This document shows, piece after piece, positions 38,214-46,953 of a stretch of 64,000 bases of DNA (position 1 is its first letter; each line of letters starts with the position of its first letter). Source of the DNA: an uncultured Caulobacterales bacterium (GTDB lineage: Bacteria > Pseudomonadota > Alphaproteobacteria > Caulobacterales > Caulobacteraceae). The position numbers and the translations under genes are program-made. Below the pieces are notes generated by a model. It saw only the letters and a program-made list of their open reading frames with translations. It was not told the origin of the DNA and did not search any database. The stretch covers positions 62,001-126,000 of the forward strand of contig CAIOHT010000012.1 of the NCBI GenBank assembly GCA_903858185.1. The letters are read 5' to 3'.

Positions 38214-39401
38214 ATGGCGACGACTGCGGCGCTGGAAGCAGACGCGCTCGTAAAGCAAGCGGAAGCAGCCCTTCGCCAGCGCGACGTCAACACGGCCCTC
38301 GGGCTGTTGAACCGCGCCGAGCGGGCTGCGCCTGCCGATGTTTCCGTCAAGATGCTCAAGGCCTCGGCCCAGCGCTTCGCCGGCGACCTCGACGGTGCGC
38401 TGGCGTCGATCGAAGGCGTTCTCGCCATCGACCCCTATCACTTCCTCGCCCTGCTATCGAAGGGCTCGCTGCTGGAGCGGCTGGCGGGGGTGCGGGTCGC
38501 CGCCCGCTTCTATCGCGACATCCTCGAGGCGGCCCCGCCGGAGCATGAAACCCCGCCCGGCCTCGCCGCCCCGATCGCCCATGCGCGCCGGCTCGTGGCC
38601 GAGAATACGGACGCCCTGGCCGACTATCTGCGTCGCCAGGTCGAGGATGTGAAGTCCCGCCATGGCGGCGCGTCGCTGGGCCGGTTCGAGGAGGCCCTGG
38701 ACATCTATGCCGGCCGTCGCAAGCCGTTCGTCCAGGAGCCGTTGCTGCTTCACTATCCGCAACTGCCCGCCATTCCGTTCTACGATCGCAACCTGTTCCC
38801 CTGGCTGCCGCAGCTGGAAGCGGCCACCGACATGATCCGCGGTGAGCTGGAGGTGGCGCTCGAGAAGGCCAGGAACGACTTCGCGCCCTACGTCGCCTAT
38901 CCACCGGGGTCACCGGTCGGCCAGTGGGGCGAGCTCAACAATTCGATGAACTGGCGGTCGCTGTGGCTGTGGAAGGATGGTCGCCGTCAGGACGAGGCCT
39001 GCGCCGTCTGTCCGGGCACGACCGCGCTGCTGGAAAGCCTGCCTCTGGCCGACCAGCCCGGCTTTGCCCCGACCGCGCTGTTCTCGGCGCTGGAGGCCAA
39101 TACCCGCATCCCGGCCCACACCGGCTCGACCAATACCCGCCTGCTGGTGCACCTGCCGCTGATCCTGCCAGGACCGGCCCGCTTCAGGGTCGGCAACGAA
39201 ACCCGCGACTGGAAGATGGGCGAGGCCTGGGTGTTTGATGACTCGATCAATCACGAGGCCTGGAACGACGCGGACCAGCTTCGCGTGATCCTGATCTTTG
39301 ACATCTGGAACCCGTTCCTCAGCGAGGCCGAGCGGGAGCTGGTCACGGCGATGATGAACGCCCGCAACAGCTACTACGCCGGCGGCGCCTCGCCCACGTA
39401 G
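38214..39401 (+). CDS. TPR protein with aspartyl/asparaginyl beta-hydroxylase domain
   Basis: 395 residues. About 1-130 are TPR-like helices (ALVKQAEAALRQRDVNTALGLL, core AEAALRQRDVNTA). The C-terminal domain has the AspH cupin pattern TRLLVHLPL with H313, a conserved WKMGEAWVFDDS and NHEAW with H347, and the 2-oxoglutarate Arg in LRVILIFDIW. Fe(II)/2-oxoglutarate hydroxylases of this family modify Asp/Asn in proteins or peptides; the substrate is unknown. It lacks a signal peptide. A GGGGAGA site precedes the ATG. Its last 28 bases overlap the tail of the convergent citrate synthase-like gene. Confidence 0.88.
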   Translation: MATTAALEADALVKQAEAALRQRDVNTALGLLNRAERAAPADVSVKMLKASAQRFAGDLDGALASIEGVLAIDPYHFLALLSKGSLLERLAGVRVAARFYRDILEAAPPEHETPPGLAAPIAHARRLVAENTDALADYLRRQVEDVKSRHGGASLGRFEEALDIYAGRRKPFVQEPLLLHYPQLPAIPFYDRNLFPWLPQLEAATDMIRGELEVALEKARNDFAPYVAYPPGSPVGQWGELNNSMNWRSLWLWKDGRRQDEACAVCPGTTALLESLPLADQPGFAPTALFSALEANTRIPAHTGSTNTRLLVHLPLILPGPARFRVGNETRDWKMGEAWVFDDSINHEAWNDADQLRVILIFDIWNPFLSEAERELVTAMMNARNSYYAGGASPT

Positions 39402-40528
39402 CGGGCCCTTGGACGGATCAGGGCGCCGGTCTGGACCTGCTCGACGGCGTGAGCCAGCCAGCCGGCCGTCCGCGCAACGGCAAACAGGGCGAACGGCGCG
39501 TCCACCGGCAATCCGAACCGGGCGCTCAGCGCCGTCACAGCGAAATCGACGTTGGCCGCCTCGCCGGTCATGGCTTCCACCGCAACTTTCAGCGCCTGGT
39601 ACTCCGGCGGTGGCTCGAAGGCGGCGAGGAGGGCCGCTGCCCGGGGGTCGCCGTCCGGATAGAGCGGATGGCCGAAGCCGGGGGTCGGGCCGGCGCGCGC
39701 CAGTCGCCCGGCGACGGTCGCCTCAGGGCCGATACGACGCGCCTCTTCCACCAGGTTGATCACCCGGCCGGCCATGCCGCCGTGAAGCGGTCCCGACAGG
39801 GCGCAGAGGCCCGAAAGGGCCGACGCCGCCAGTGAGGCGCCTGTTGACGCCGTCACACGCGCCGCGAACGTCGAGGCATTGAGCTCATGATCCGCCAGCA
39901 GGACCAGTTGGCGACGGATGAAGTCGGCCGCCTCGGGCCTGCCCCAGGCCATGGCGATGCGGTCGTGAATCGCGCCATCGCCTGGCCCGCCGGCCGCCGC
40001 GTCGGCCACCAGATCAAGCAGCGCCACGGCCTCGACCGCGAGGGCCAGGGCGGCGCGGCCCCGGGCCGGGGCGTCAACGCCCGCGCGGGCGGACAGGGCG
40101 CTGAACAGCCGCTCCCGCAGGGATGCGCCGGCCAGGATCGTCGCCGGCGGCGCGGTCTTGAGCGAGGCGCCGTGCCCGCCACGCAGCAACCGGGCGACGG
40201 ACTCGAGCGTGCCGGTTTCACTGAGCACGACCGCGTCCCGACCGCGATAGAAAAGCCGCCCGCCGGCGACGGTCGTGATCGCCGACGCCAGCACCGGTTC
40301 GCCCCAGGCAATCGCGCCGGCGGCGACCTCGGAGGCCTTGCGACCGCGCTGCTTGCGCCGGGCCAGGCCGTCGATGTCAGCCAGCCGGTAGCGGCTGCGG
40401 CGCGGATCGGCCGGGTCGGGCCGGGCCTCGATCCGACCGCGGCTGACATAGGCGTAGAGCGTCTGCGGGCGCACCCCCAGCCGGTCCATTGCCTCTTCCG
40501 CCGAGATCCAGTCGCGATCCAAGGTCAC
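39374..40528 (-). CDS. Citrate synthase-like protein with N-terminal MerR/excisionase-type HTH
   Basis: 384 residues. The first 70 form a winged HTH (WISAEEAMDRLGVRPQTLYAYVSRG, core LGVRPQTLYAYVSRG; wing SRYRLADIDGL) and a basic linker RRKQRGRKA. The rest is a small citrate synthase fold with the active-site His in DHELNAS and PLHGGM, and VDF keeping the catalytic Asp. The loop that is GFGHRVYR in the neighbour is GFGHPLYP here, removing two arginines expected to bind substrate carboxylates. I read it as a candidate metabolite-sensing regulator or altered enzyme. The start is GTG 40528 or TTG 40522. Divergent from a second citrate synthase. Confidence 0.85.
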   Translation of the reverse strand: MTLDRDWISAEEAMDRLGVRPQTLYAYVSRGRIEARPDPADPRRSRYRLADIDGLARRKQRGRKASEVAAGAIAWGEPVLASAITTVAGGRLFYRGRDAVVLSETGTLESVARLLRGGHGASLKTAPPATILAGASLRERLFSALSARAGVDAPARGRAALALAVEAVALLDLVADAAAGGPGDGAIHDRIAMAWGRPEAADFIRRQLVLLADHELNASTFAARVTASTGASLAASALSGLCALSGPLHGGMAGRVINLVEEARRIGPEATVAGRLARAGPTPGFGHPLYPDGDPRAAALLAAFEPPPEYQALKVAVEAMTGEAANVDFAVTALSARFGLPVDAPFALFAVARTAGWLAHAVEQVQTGALIRPRARYVGEAPPA

Positions 40529-40603
40529 ACATTGATTATGTTGATCAAGATTGACGATATCATGCGCGAGGCGGATTTGTCTCCCCATGAAAAGGAGACA
40601 GAC
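40529..40603. promoter_or_regulatory. Shared promoter/operator between divergent citrate synthase paralogues
   Basis: The 75-base gap contains TTGATT (40532-40537), a 20-base spacer and TATCAT (40558-40563), pointing toward the plus-strand gene; 19-20 base spacers are the hallmark of MerR-regulated promoters. Inside the spacer is the palindrome TTGATCAA (40541-40548). TTGAY recurs at 40532, 40541 and 40551, about one helical turn apart. The plus gene has ribosome site AAAGGAGA. Confidence 0.55.
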
Positions 40604-41689
40604 ATGAGTGACGGCCTGGAGGGCGTGATTGCCGCCCGCACGGTGCTTTCGGACGTGGACGGCGTCGCCGGCCATCTGGTCATCCGCGGCTACAGCCTCG
40701 ACGACCTCGCGGGGCGAACCCGCTTCGAGGACGTCGCCCATCTGCTGTTCGACGGCTTCTTCGACGACATGCCGGCGGACCTGACACGGGTGCTGGGCGA
40801 GGCGCGCGTGGCGGTCTTCGCCGAGACGGCGACGCTCGACGCCGGATTGCTGAAGCTCAATCCGGTCGAGGCGATGCGCGCACTGACCGCGCGGCTGGCG
40901 GACGGGGACGGCCTGGAGACGGCGCTGAAGCTGCTCGCCGCGCCGGCGGTGTTCACGCCGGCGGTGGTCCGGGCCCAGGCGGGCCAGTCGCTCGTCCCGC
41001 CGGACCCCTCGCTGCGGCACAGCGCCGACATCCTGCGGATGCTGCATGGACGACCCGCGGCCGAGGCGGAGGCCGACGCCCTGGACGCCTATCTGGTGAC
41101 GGTCAGCGACCATGGCCTGAACGCCTCGACCTTCGCCGCACGGGTGGTGGCTTCGACCCAGGCAGGGCTGACCTCGGCGGTGCTGGCGGGAATCTCGGCG
41201 CTCAAGGGGCCTCTGCACGGCGGCGCTCCCGGTCCGGTGATCGATATGCTCGACGGCATCGGCCGCCCGGAGAATGCCCGCGCCTGGCTCGAGGCTGCGC
41301 TGGACCGTGGCGAGCGGCTGATGGGCTTCGGTCACCGGGTCTACCGGGTCCGCGACCCTCGCGCCGACGTGCTGAAGGCGGCGGTACGTCGGATGAGCGC
41401 GGGCTCCGGCGTCTTGCCCGGCCGCGTCGCCTTCGCAGAGGCGGTCGAGAAGGCCGCGCTCGCCATCCTCCGGGATCGCAAGCCCGACCGGCCGCTGGAC
41501 ATCAATGTCGAATTCTACACGGCGCTGCTGCTCGAGGCCCTGGCCTTCCCGCCTGCAACCTTCACCGGTGTCTTCGCCATGGGCCGCGTTGCCGGCTGGA
41601 TCGCCCATGCCCGCGAACAACTGGTCGGCGGCCGCCTGATCCGGCCCGCGTCGCAATACATTGGCCCGCAGCCGCGCCAGGCGGCCTGA
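40604..41689 (+). CDS. Citrate/2-methylcitrate synthase family protein
   Basis: 361 residues. Active-site His residues are in SDHGLNAS and GPLHGGAPG; GFGHRVYRVRDPRA is the substrate-binding loop; NVEFYTAL has Glu where type I/II citrate synthases have the catalytic Asp (NVDFYSG), a substitution I recall as common in this subfamily. GRVAGWIAHAREQ closes the active site. It may condense oxaloacetate or another keto acid with an acyl-CoA; it is shorter than GltA (about 430) and is unlikely to be the housekeeping enzyme. ATG 40604 follows a good AAAGGAGA site. The divergent paralogue probably regulates it. Confidence 0.88.
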   Translation: MSDGLEGVIAARTVLSDVDGVAGHLVIRGYSLDDLAGRTRFEDVAHLLFDGFFDDMPADLTRVLGEARVAVFAETATLDAGLLKLNPVEAMRALTARLADGDGLETALKLLAAPAVFTPAVVRAQAGQSLVPPDPSLRHSADILRMLHGRPAAEAEADALDAYLVTVSDHGLNASTFAARVVASTQAGLTSAVLAGISALKGPLHGGAPGPVIDMLDGIGRPENARAWLEAALDRGERLMGFGHRVYRVRDPRADVLKAAVRRMSAGSGVLPGRVAFAEAVEKAALAILRDRKPDRPLDINVEFYTALLLEALAFPPATFTGVFAMGRVAGWIAHAREQLVGGRLIRPASQYIGPQPRQAA

Positions 41690-41743
41690 ACCCGCGAGTC
41701 GTTCGCGCTGGGGCCGGGGCGCGCGGGACGCTAGAACGAGGGA

Positions 41744-42682
41744 ATGACAACCGCGCCCCTGACTCCGGCCCAGACCGCCGTCCTGACCCGGCGGGTCACC
41801 AGCCTGTCGGTAGCGACCGCCGTGGTCCTGGTGGCCGCAAAGGCAGCCGCCTGGCTGGCCAGTGGCTCGGTGGCGCTGCTGGCCTCGCTGGCCGATTCCG
41901 GCCTCGACCTGCTGGCCTCGCTGATCACCCTCTACGCAGTGCGCTATGCCGTGGCGCCGCCGGACGCCGAGCACCGCTTCGGCCACGGCAAGGCCGAGGC
42001 TTTCGCCAGCCTGATGCAGGGCGGCCTCGTGTTCGCGTCCGCCGCCCTGATCGGTCGCGAAGCGATCGTCGGCATCATGGACCCCAAGCCGATAGTCGCC
42101 GGTGGCTGGGCGATCGCGGTCATGGGCCTGTCCGTCGTGCTGACCCTCGGGCTGATCACCGCCCAGGCGTGGGTGCTCAAGCGCACGCGGTCAGTGGCCG
42201 TCGCGGGCGACCGGGCCCACTACGCCGCCGATCTGGCGTCCAACATCGCCGCCATGGCCGGGATCGCCGGCGCGGCCTTGCTGGGTCTCGCCTGGCTTGA
42301 TGCAGCGGCGGGTCTGCTCGTGGCGGCCTGGCTGCTGTGGGGCGCCATCGGGGTGTTCCGCGAGGCGGGCAACCAGCTCATGGATCATGAGCTGCCGGAG
42401 GCAGACCGGGCCAGGATCATCGCCCTGATGAAACAGGACCCGCGCATCCAGGATGTGCATCAGCTGCGAACCCGCGCATCCGGTCCCTATGTCCACATCC
42501 AGATGCATGCCGATCTCGATCCGGACAGCACCCTGGCCGCCGCGCACGACGCCCTGGTGGCGGCGGAGAACCGGGTGCTGGCGGCGTTTCCGGCGGCGGA
42601 CATCATCATTCACCCTGATCCCCACGGCCGCGCCGAGCCGCACGGCGGGGCGTTCGGCGAGGCGGAGCACGCGGCGCGGTAA
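41744..42682 (+). CDS. Cation diffusion facilitator (FieF/YiiP-like)
   Basis: 312 residues with six predicted helices. The metal site is ASLADSGLDLLAS (two Asp on TM2) plus HYAADLASN (His, Asp on TM5), the DDHD set of Zn/Fe/Cd exporters. HRFGHGKAEAFASL is the cytoplasmic loop of the family. The C-terminal domain has VHIQMHADLDPDSTL and metal-binding His. It exports divalent cations by proton antiport. Specificity cannot be read from sequence. Confidence 0.92.
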   Translation: MTTAPLTPAQTAVLTRRVTSLSVATAVVLVAAKAAAWLASGSVALLASLADSGLDLLASLITLYAVRYAVAPPDAEHRFGHGKAEAFASLMQGGLVFASAALIGREAIVGIMDPKPIVAGGWAIAVMGLSVVLTLGLITAQAWVLKRTRSVAVAGDRAHYAADLASNIAAMAGIAGAALLGLAWLDAAAGLLVAAWLLWGAIGVFREAGNQLMDHELPEADRARIIALMKQDPRIQDVHQLRTRASGPYVHIQMHADLDPDSTLAAAHDALVAAENRVLAAFPAADIIIHPDPHGRAEPHGGAFGEAEHAAR

Positions 42683-42691
42683 ACGCGCCCT

Positions 42692-42709
42692 TAACGCCCG
42701 CAGGCGTTA
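42692..42709 (+). terminator. Short hairpin between the cation exporter and fzlA
   Basis: TAACGCC pairs with GGCGTTA around CGCA, 10 bases after the exporter stop. Seven base pairs and no T tract; weak candidate. Confidence 0.35.
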
Positions 42710-42737
42710 GCTGCGCGACGAATCAGTCAGGCCCGCG

Positions 42738-43424
42738 ATGAGCGTCGAACGCATCCTCCACCATTTCCCGCTCGATCCGGCTTCCCGGCAGGTGCGGCTG
42801 GCGCTGGGCGAGAAGCGGCTGCCCTTCACCGAGGTTCAGGTACGCTGGTGGGAAAGCCCCGCGGACTTCGCCCTGCTCAATCCGTCCGGTGTGCCGCCGG
42901 TCCTGGTCGAGGGTTCTGGCCCCGGCCGGATCGTCGTCTGTGAAACCCGCGCGATCCTCGAACATCTCGAGGAACAGAACCCCGAACCCGCGTTGCTGGG
43001 CCGGGAGCCCGCCGAACGCGCCGAAGCCCGCCGCCTGCTGCAGTGGTTCGACCGCAAGTTCGACGCCGAGGTCTCCGGCTTCCTGCTTCACGAGAAGATG
43101 GAAAAGCGCCTGCTCGGCCTCGGCGCCCCGGCGCTGGCCAATATCCGCGCCGGCCGCGACGCCCTGAAGCTGCACATGCAGTACATCGAGCGGCTGCTGG
43201 CCGATCGCGACTGGCTGGCCGGAAAGCGGATCTCGCTGGCGGACATGGCGGCAGCGGCCCACCTGTCGGTGATCGACTACTTCGGCGACGTGCCCTGGAA
43301 CGATTTCACCATCGTCCGCACCTGGTACATGAAGATCAAATCGCGCCCGTGCTTCCGGCCTTTGCTCGCGGACCGCTGGCCAGGCATGGCCCCGGCGCCG
43401 CATTATCACGACCTCGACTTCTAG
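42738..43424 (+). CDS. fzlA: FtsZ-binding cell-division protein FzlA (GST fold)
   Basis: 228 residues, glutathione S-transferase fold: thioredoxin-like N-domain with NPSGVPPVLVE and ETRAILEHLEE, then an all-helical C-domain with WLAGKRISLADMAAAAHL. The end, PGMAPAPHYHDLDF, matches the conserved tail of Caulobacter FzlA, which binds FtsZ and signals to FtsWI to allow constriction. Generic GSTs lack this tail. It starts an operon with a secreted protein and queG. Cytoplasmic. Confidence 0.87.
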   Translation: MSVERILHHFPLDPASRQVRLALGEKRLPFTEVQVRWWESPADFALLNPSGVPPVLVEGSGPGRIVVCETRAILEHLEEQNPEPALLGREPAERAEARRLLQWFDRKFDAEVSGFLLHEKMEKRLLGLGAPALANIRAGRDALKLHMQYIERLLADRDWLAGKRISLADMAAAAHLSVIDYFGDVPWNDFTIVRTWYMKIKSRPCFRPLLADRWPGMAPAPHYHDLDF

Positions 43425-43433
43425 AGGTTCATC

Positions 43434-44465
43434 ATGCTCCGGGTTCTGGTTCTGACGGCCCTGCTGCTTCTGGCGCCGGCCGCCGCGCTTGCCGCGCCGT
43501 CCGGAGCGCCGACGTCCGAGGCGTCCTTCAATGTTCTGGTCGGGCGTCTGGCGGACTACTCCGCCGCCCATCAGGCGTCGATGACGATCGCGTCGGATCT
43601 GGTCGTGCTGACCATCGACGGGATGGAAAAGGCGCAGGCGCTGTCGGACGAGGGTGCGGGCGCCGCGCGGGTCACATCCGTGATGGACGCCCAGGAGGCG
43701 CTGATCCGGGCGAAGATCGTCGCGCTCCAGGCGTCCAGGGTCGCGTTGCCGCCGTTCCCGACGGACGCGTTCAACCGGCTCGCGCTGCTGGCGCCGCAGT
43801 TCAAGGGCAAGGCCGGGGCGTACACGCAGGTATCGGTCGCGGCTGTGAAGGCGATCGATGCCGCGATCCAGTTCGCCGAACGGAGCCTTGAGCCTTCGCG
43901 CAAGGCGGCCGGCGGAGACGAGGAGGCCATGGCCGACCTCGCCGTTGAGCTGGTGACCGGTGTCAAGCTGATGCTGCTGTCGGAGAACGCCATGCTGGAT
44001 GTGGCGATCGCCGCGGGCGTTCCGGAGCATCCGCAGACGGCCCTGGCGGAGAGCATCCGCGCCAGCAACACCGGCATTGCCGCGATCTTCGACTACCAGG
44101 TCGCGACGATGTCAGGCGAGCGCGTTGATCCGGCGGTGGCGGCGTCGGCGATCCGGACCAGTGCGGGCGAAGCCCGGGCCGCCGCGCTCAGGATGGCGCC
44201 GCTCGCGAAGGCGATGGCGGCGACACTGAAGCGGGGCGGGCCCTATTCGGGAACCGAGGTGCGCCTGTTGAAGATCCTCGACAGCTACGCCGCCAGCAGC
44301 GCCGTCGAGATTGGTCTGGTGGAGGTGCTGGAGAAGGTCGCGGCGCTGATCGCGGGCGGCACGAACACGCCCGAGGCCCTGGACGCCGCCGTGGCGCCGG
44401 TCGATGCCCGGATTCAGCGACGGATGCAGCTGCAGGCGGACCGCATCGCCCTGCTGAAGCCGTGA
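43434..44465 (+). CDS. Secreted alpha-helical protein of unknown function between fzlA and queG
   Basis: 343 residues. A signal peptide ([17 protein letters not shown]) is cleaved near residue 22; the mature protein is Ala-rich and almost entirely helical by composition, with no cysteine and no motif I recognise. It starts 9 bases after fzlA stops, and its stop overlaps the queG start (GTGA), so the three genes are one transcript. The export signal and the division-gene neighbour suggest a periplasmic role, but this is inference. Confidence 0.7.
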   Translation: MLRVLVLTALLLLAPAAALAAPSGAPTSEASFNVLVGRLADYSAAHQASMTIASDLVVLTIDGMEKAQALSDEGAGAARVTSVMDAQEALIRAKIVALQASRVALPPFPTDAFNRLALLAPQFKGKAGAYTQVSVAAVKAIDAAIQFAERSLEPSRKAAGGDEEAMADLAVELVTGVKLMLLSENAMLDVAIAAGVPEHPQTALAESIRASNTGIAAIFDYQVATMSGERVDPAVAASAIRTSAGEARAAALRMAPLAKAMAATLKRGGPYSGTEVRLLKILDSYAASSAVEIGLVEVLEKVAALIAGGTNTPEALDAAVAPVDARIQRRMQLQADRIALLKP

Positions 44466-45514
44466 CACTCACGGTTCAGGACGATCTGCGACAGCGGGCG
44501 CTCGCCCTGGGGTTCGACGTCTGCGGATTCGCCTCCGCCGCCGAGGCCTGGCCGGCCGGCGCCCGGCTGGAGGCCTTCGTCGCCGAGGGCCTGCACGGGA
44601 CCATGGGCTGGATGGCCGAGACCCTGTCCCGGCGCGTGCATCCCACAGGCATGTGGCCGGACGCCCGTTCGGCCATTGTCCTCGGGATGAACTACGGCCC
44701 GGATAGCGACCCTCTCGAGGCGCTCAAGGCCCGCTCGACGGGCGCCATCTCGGTCTATGCCCAGGGCGACGACTACCACGAGGTGATCAAGGGCCGGCTC
44801 AAGACGCTCGCCGGTCAGGTCGTCGCGCTGCATGGCGCAGAGGTGAAGGTGTTCGTCGACACAGCGCCGCTGATGGAGAAACCGCTGGCCCAGCGGGCGG
44901 GCCTCGGCTGGCAGGGCAAGCACACCAACCTCGTCTCCCGTGAGTTGGGGTCGTGGCTGTTTCTCGGCACGATCCTGACCACGCTGGAGATCGCGCCGGA
45001 CGCGGCCGAGGTCGACCACTGCGGCAGCTGCCGCGCCTGTCTCGACATCTGCCCCACCCGTGCCTTCCCGGAGCCCTACCGGCTCGATGCGCGGCGCTGC
45101 ATCTCCTACCTGACCATCGAGCACGCCGGGCCGGTGCCGGAGGAATTCCGGACCGCCATGGGCAACCGGATCTATGGCTGTGACGACTGCCTGGCGGTCT
45201 GCCCGTGGAACAAGTTCGCCGTCGAGGCGCGCGAGGGCGCGTTCCATGCGCGGGACGAACTGCGGTCGCCGCCGCTGGCGGACCTTGTGGCGCTCGATGA
45301 TGCGGCCTTCCGGACGATGTTCCGCAAGAGCCCGGTCAAGCGCATCGGCCGCGACCGGTTTGTGCGCAACGTCCTCTACGCCATCGGCAACAGCGGCGAT
45401 CCTGCGCTGGCGGCCTCGGCAGCGGCGCTGACGGGGGACCCGTCGGAGGTGGTGCGCGATGCGGCGAGTTGGGCGCTCAACCGGCTCGCAGGGTCTCAGC
45501 CAGCCGGATCATGA
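44462..45514 (+). CDS. queG: Epoxyqueuosine reductase
   Basis: 350 residues. Two [4Fe-4S] motifs, [16 protein letters not shown] and [13 protein letters not shown], follow the cobalamin-binding domain; the C-terminal part ([28 protein letters not shown]) is HEAT-like. It reduces epoxyqueuosine to queuosine in tRNA anticodons with GUN. GTG start at 44462 overlaps the upstream stop. The last 38 bases overlap the convergent argE gene. Confidence 0.95.
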   Translation: MTLTVQDDLRQRALALGFDVCGFASAAEAWPAGARLEAFVAEGLHGTMGWMAETLSRRVHPTGMWPDARSAIVLGMNYGPDSDPLEALKARSTGAISVYAQGDDYHEVIKGRLKTLAGQVVALHGAEVKVFVDTAPLMEKPLAQRAGLGWQGKHTNLVSRELGSWLFLGTILTTLEIAPDAAEVDHCGSCRACLDICPTRAFPEPYRLDARRCISYLTIEHAGPVPEEFRTAMGNRIYGCDDCLAVCPWNKFAVEAREGAFHARDELRSPPLADLVALDDAAFRTMFRKSPVKRIGRDRFVRNVLYAIGNSGDPALAASAAALTGDPSEVVRDAASWALNRLAGSQPAGS

Positions 45515-46646
45515 AGGCCGCGCCCTGGCGCATCTGGTCGATCTCGACGTACTCGTCCGGCTGGTGGGCCTGGTCGATGGCGCCTGGGCCGCAGATCACG
45601 GTCGAGAAGCCCGCCCCCTGGAACTGGCCGCCCTCGGCCGCATAGGGCACGGCGCGGACGGGGCCGTTGTCGCCGGTCAGGCCCCTCACAAAGGCCTCGG
45701 CCACCCCGTGGTCCGGCGCCATCGACGGCACATTGGCTAACATCTCGAACACCGCGCCGCAGTCGGGATCGCGCGCCTTCAGCCGGGCGTCGAGGTCGGC
45801 GGCCTGCGCGACGAAAGGAGCCAGCACGACCAGCGGGTCGTCGCCCGGCTCGGCGCGGACGTCGAAGACGATCTCGCAGCGACGGGCGAGGATGTTGGCC
45901 GCCGTGCCGCCGTCGATCCGGCCGATGGTCAGGCTGGTCCCCTTCGGCTCGAACGGCGAGGCGGGATCGGCCTTCGCCGCCAGCTCATCGGCCAGCGCCG
46001 ACAGGGCGCTGATCAGCTCCGCAGCCGCCATGTTGGCCGAGACGCCCAGATGGGTCTGGCTGGAGTGGGCCTCACGGCCGCTGACGATGACGCGGAAGAA
46101 GGCCGCGCCCTTGTGGCCGCCGACCGCCTTCATCAGCGACGGCTCGCCGACGATGCACAGGGCCGGGCCAGGCAGGTCGCGGGCGATCACCGCGATCATG
46201 TCCGGCGCGCCGAAACAGCCGACCTCCTCGTCATAGGAGAAGGCCAGATGGACCGGGCGCTTCAGGCCGTCGCGGAACAGGGGAACAGCCGCGAGGGCCA
46301 GGGCGATGAACCCCTTCATGTCGGACGACCCGCGACCATAGAGCCTGCCGTCGCGCTCGGTCAGGACGAAGGGATCGGAGGTCCAGGGCTGGCCGTCGAC
46401 GGGCACGACATCGGTGTGACCGGAGAGGACGACGCCGCCTTCCGTCATCGGGCCGACCGTCGCCAGCAGGTTGGCTTTGTCGCCTTCTTTGCTGGCGATC
46501 CTGCGGCTGGCGACGCCCTGGTCGGAGAGATAGCGCTCGACCCAGTCGATCAGGGCGAGGTTCGATCCCCGCGACGTGGTGTCGAACGAGACCAGCTCGC
46601 CGAGGATGGCGATGGCGCGGTCGGCCAGGGCGTCGGTGGTGGTCAT
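45477..46646 (-). CDS. argE: Acetylornithine deacetylase ArgE
   Basis: 389 residues, M20 zinc peptidase family. [14 protein letters not shown] (first metal His and Asp), [10 protein letters not shown] (bridging Asp) and the catalytic Glu in [10 protein letters not shown], with a dimerisation domain in the middle (REAHSSQTH). It removes acetyl from N-acetylornithine in arginine synthesis. DapE is the main alternative; [10 protein letters not shown] and overall length fit ArgE better. Tail-to-tail overlap with queG. Confidence 0.88.
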   Translation of the reverse strand: MTTTDALADRAIAILGELVSFDTTSRGSNLALIDWVERYLSDQGVASRRIASKEGDKANLLATVGPMTEGGVVLSGHTDVVPVDGQPWTSDPFVLTERDGRLYGRGSSDMKGFIALALAAVPLFRDGLKRPVHLAFSYDEEVGCFGAPDMIAVIARDLPGPALCIVGEPSLMKAVGGHKGAAFFRVIVSGREAHSSQTHLGVSANMAAAELISALSALADELAAKADPASPFEPKGTSLTIGRIDGGTAANILARRCEIVFDVRAEPGDDPLVVLAPFVAQAADLDARLKARDPDCGAVFEMLANVPSMAPDHGVAEAFVRGLTGDNGPVRAVPYAAEGGQFQGAGFSTVICGPGAIDQAHQPDEYVEIDQMRQGAAFMIRLAETLRAG

Positions 46647-46953
46647 GGAGTGTGTTTAGGGGCGATCCAGCAACCCGCCAATCCTCCATTGGGGCGAAGG
46701 GAACAGGCTTGGGCACACTTGCCCTGATGTCTTGACGGCCAGTGTTGCTCCGGCGGGCGTCCTGCTCAAGGACCGCTTCGCGGCCGCGCAGCGGCGACCC
46801 CGCAGAGGTCGTCCTTGACCAGGACGACCGTCCGGAGCGCATCATTCCATCAAGGCCAAAGGGCAGGTGTCATCAGGTTTGTGATGGCGAGGCGCGCCTC
46901 TTGTGACACGCAAACCCTTGCCCCGATGGGACCGCCCCCTTAAGCCCTCCCCC
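46647..46953. other. 307-base intergenic region upstream of argE and purU
   Basis: No convincing gene. The region holds a 92-base palindromic repeat (listed separately) in its middle. The left part presumably carries the argE promoter and the right part the purU promoter, but no -35/-10 pair stands out. Confidence 0.5.
46747..46838. repeat. 92-base imperfect palindromic intergenic repeat
   Basis: The left arm begins GCTCCGGCGGGCGTCCTG and the right arm ends in its near reverse complement, CAGGACGACCGTCCGGAGC; TCAAGGACC and GGTCGTCCTTGA continue the pairing inward with few mismatches. The middle holds a second small stem (CGCTTCGCGG / CGCAGCGGCG). Looks like a dispersed REP-like element. Confidence 0.75.

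Noticed and set aside
40529..41986. Upstream extension of the minus-strand citrate synthase-like frame
   Set aside because: The extension is antisense to the plus-strand citrate synthase and has no domain; the HTH begins at 40528.
43434..44465. Methyl-accepting or phasin-like assignment for the helical secreted protein
   Set aside because: Helical composition alone is not enough; no diagnostic motif and it has a signal peptide.
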